Assembly (NCBI RefSeq): GCF_018323885.1 | Contig: NZ_AP024585.1 | Span: forward strand, 248,001-312,000 | DNA: 64,000 nucleotides | Direction: 5' to 3' | Source of the DNA: Citrobacter amalonaticus | Lineage (GTDB): Bacteria > Pseudomonadota > Gammaproteobacteria > Enterobacterales > Enterobacteriaceae | Part shown: positions 63,815 through 64,000 of the stretch, in pieces | How the letters are laid out: each line of letters begins with the position of its first letter | How positions within the stretch are numbered: position 1 is the stretch's first letter | The notes under the pieces: generated by a model | Database searches by the model: none | Seen by the model: the letters and a program-made list of their open reading frames with translations, nothing else | Told to the model about the DNA's origin: nothing | Translations under genes and position numbers: made by a program

Positions 63815-64000
63815 TTATCCCGGTAATCGATTTTTCGGTCGCCCAGGGCCCAGTAATATTGCCAGTTTGCTGCCGCCCGTTGTGGTCTCCATCCAGATTT
63901 TACAGACGCTGGTCAGGGGAACGGAGAGCAACATCCCCACCGGGCCGAGCAACCAGCCCCAGATCAGTAAAGAAAGGAACACCACCAGCGTCGACATGCC
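63815..64000 (-). CDS. yhhT: AI-2E/PerM-family permease YhhT (C-terminal part, cut by window edge)
   Basis: About 62 residues of the C-terminus of an inner-membrane protein, including the last helices ([23 protein letters not shown]) and the tail [17 protein letters not shown], nearly identical to E. coli YhhT. The gene continues beyond the window. In K-12 it is the direct neighbour of acpT; here the ape cluster separates them. Confidence 0.9.
   Translation of the reverse strand, partial: GMSTLVVFLSLLIWGWLLGPVGMLLSVPLTSVCKIWMETTTGGSKLAILLGPGRPKNRLPG

Overview
The window is chromosomal DNA from a motile enterobacterium. Nearly every protein up to about 47.7 kb matches, at high identity and in colinear order, the E. 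coli K-12 segment from the bcs cellulose operon to the nik nickel operon. Several differences from E. coli (no acid fitness island or ars genes between treF and gor, an extra LysR/SDR pair, an STY4199-family gene next to treF), together with an intact nik operon and an aryl polyene cluster, suggest Citrobacter or a close relative. That genus call is inference; there is no rRNA in the window to test it.

Layout. 1-6049: end of the cellulose synthase operon (bcsB partial, bcsZ, bcsC). 6142-15470: pdeK, dctA, yhjJ, kdgK, the flagellar-regulon phosphodiesterase gene pdeH with a textbook sigma-28 promoter, and the AsmA-like yhjG. 15516-21003: yhjE, yhjD, a LysR regulator (yhjC) facing an SDR oxidoreductase, and the LuxR-type yhjB. 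21019-25491: a GNAT acetyltransferase, a membrane protein with a degenerate HEPN motif, cytoplasmic trehalase treF and a small secreted Arg/Asp-rich protein. 25656-36931: housekeeping genes gor, rlmJ, prlC-rsmJ (sigma-32 promoter), dtpB, uspA, uspB, pitA, yhiN. 37253-42179: the yhiI-rbbA-yhhJ export operon. 42273-47593: nikABCDE and nikR, with a perfect NikR operator.

47733-63457 (minus strand): acpT followed upstream by a complete aryl polyene (APE) type II polyketide cluster of 18 genes, apeA to apeR, mostly overlapping by a few bases. It encodes two ketosynthases plus a half-size partner, a ketoreductase, two hotdog dehydratases, two acyl carrier proteins, an aryl-acid ligase, acyl- and glycosyltransferases, a thioesterase, a methyltransferase and LolA/MMPL/lipoprotein export components. 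AcpT would load phosphopantetheine on the two carrier proteins. The cluster sits between acpT and yhhT, which are neighbours in K-12; the C-terminus of yhhT closes the window.

Small elements: five clear REP/BIME repeats plus one weak REP-like sequence, several intrinsic terminators, and predicted operators or promoters for KdgR, NikR, sigma-28, sigma-32 and sigma-S. I saw no tRNA, rRNA, insertion sequence, prophage or CRISPR array. The APE cluster is a known system; the least described items are the STY4199-like HEPN protein, the secreted Arg/Asp-rich protein, the REP sequence inside the start of apeN, the lost ATG of nikA, and the palindromes ahead of yhiI and yhjB.
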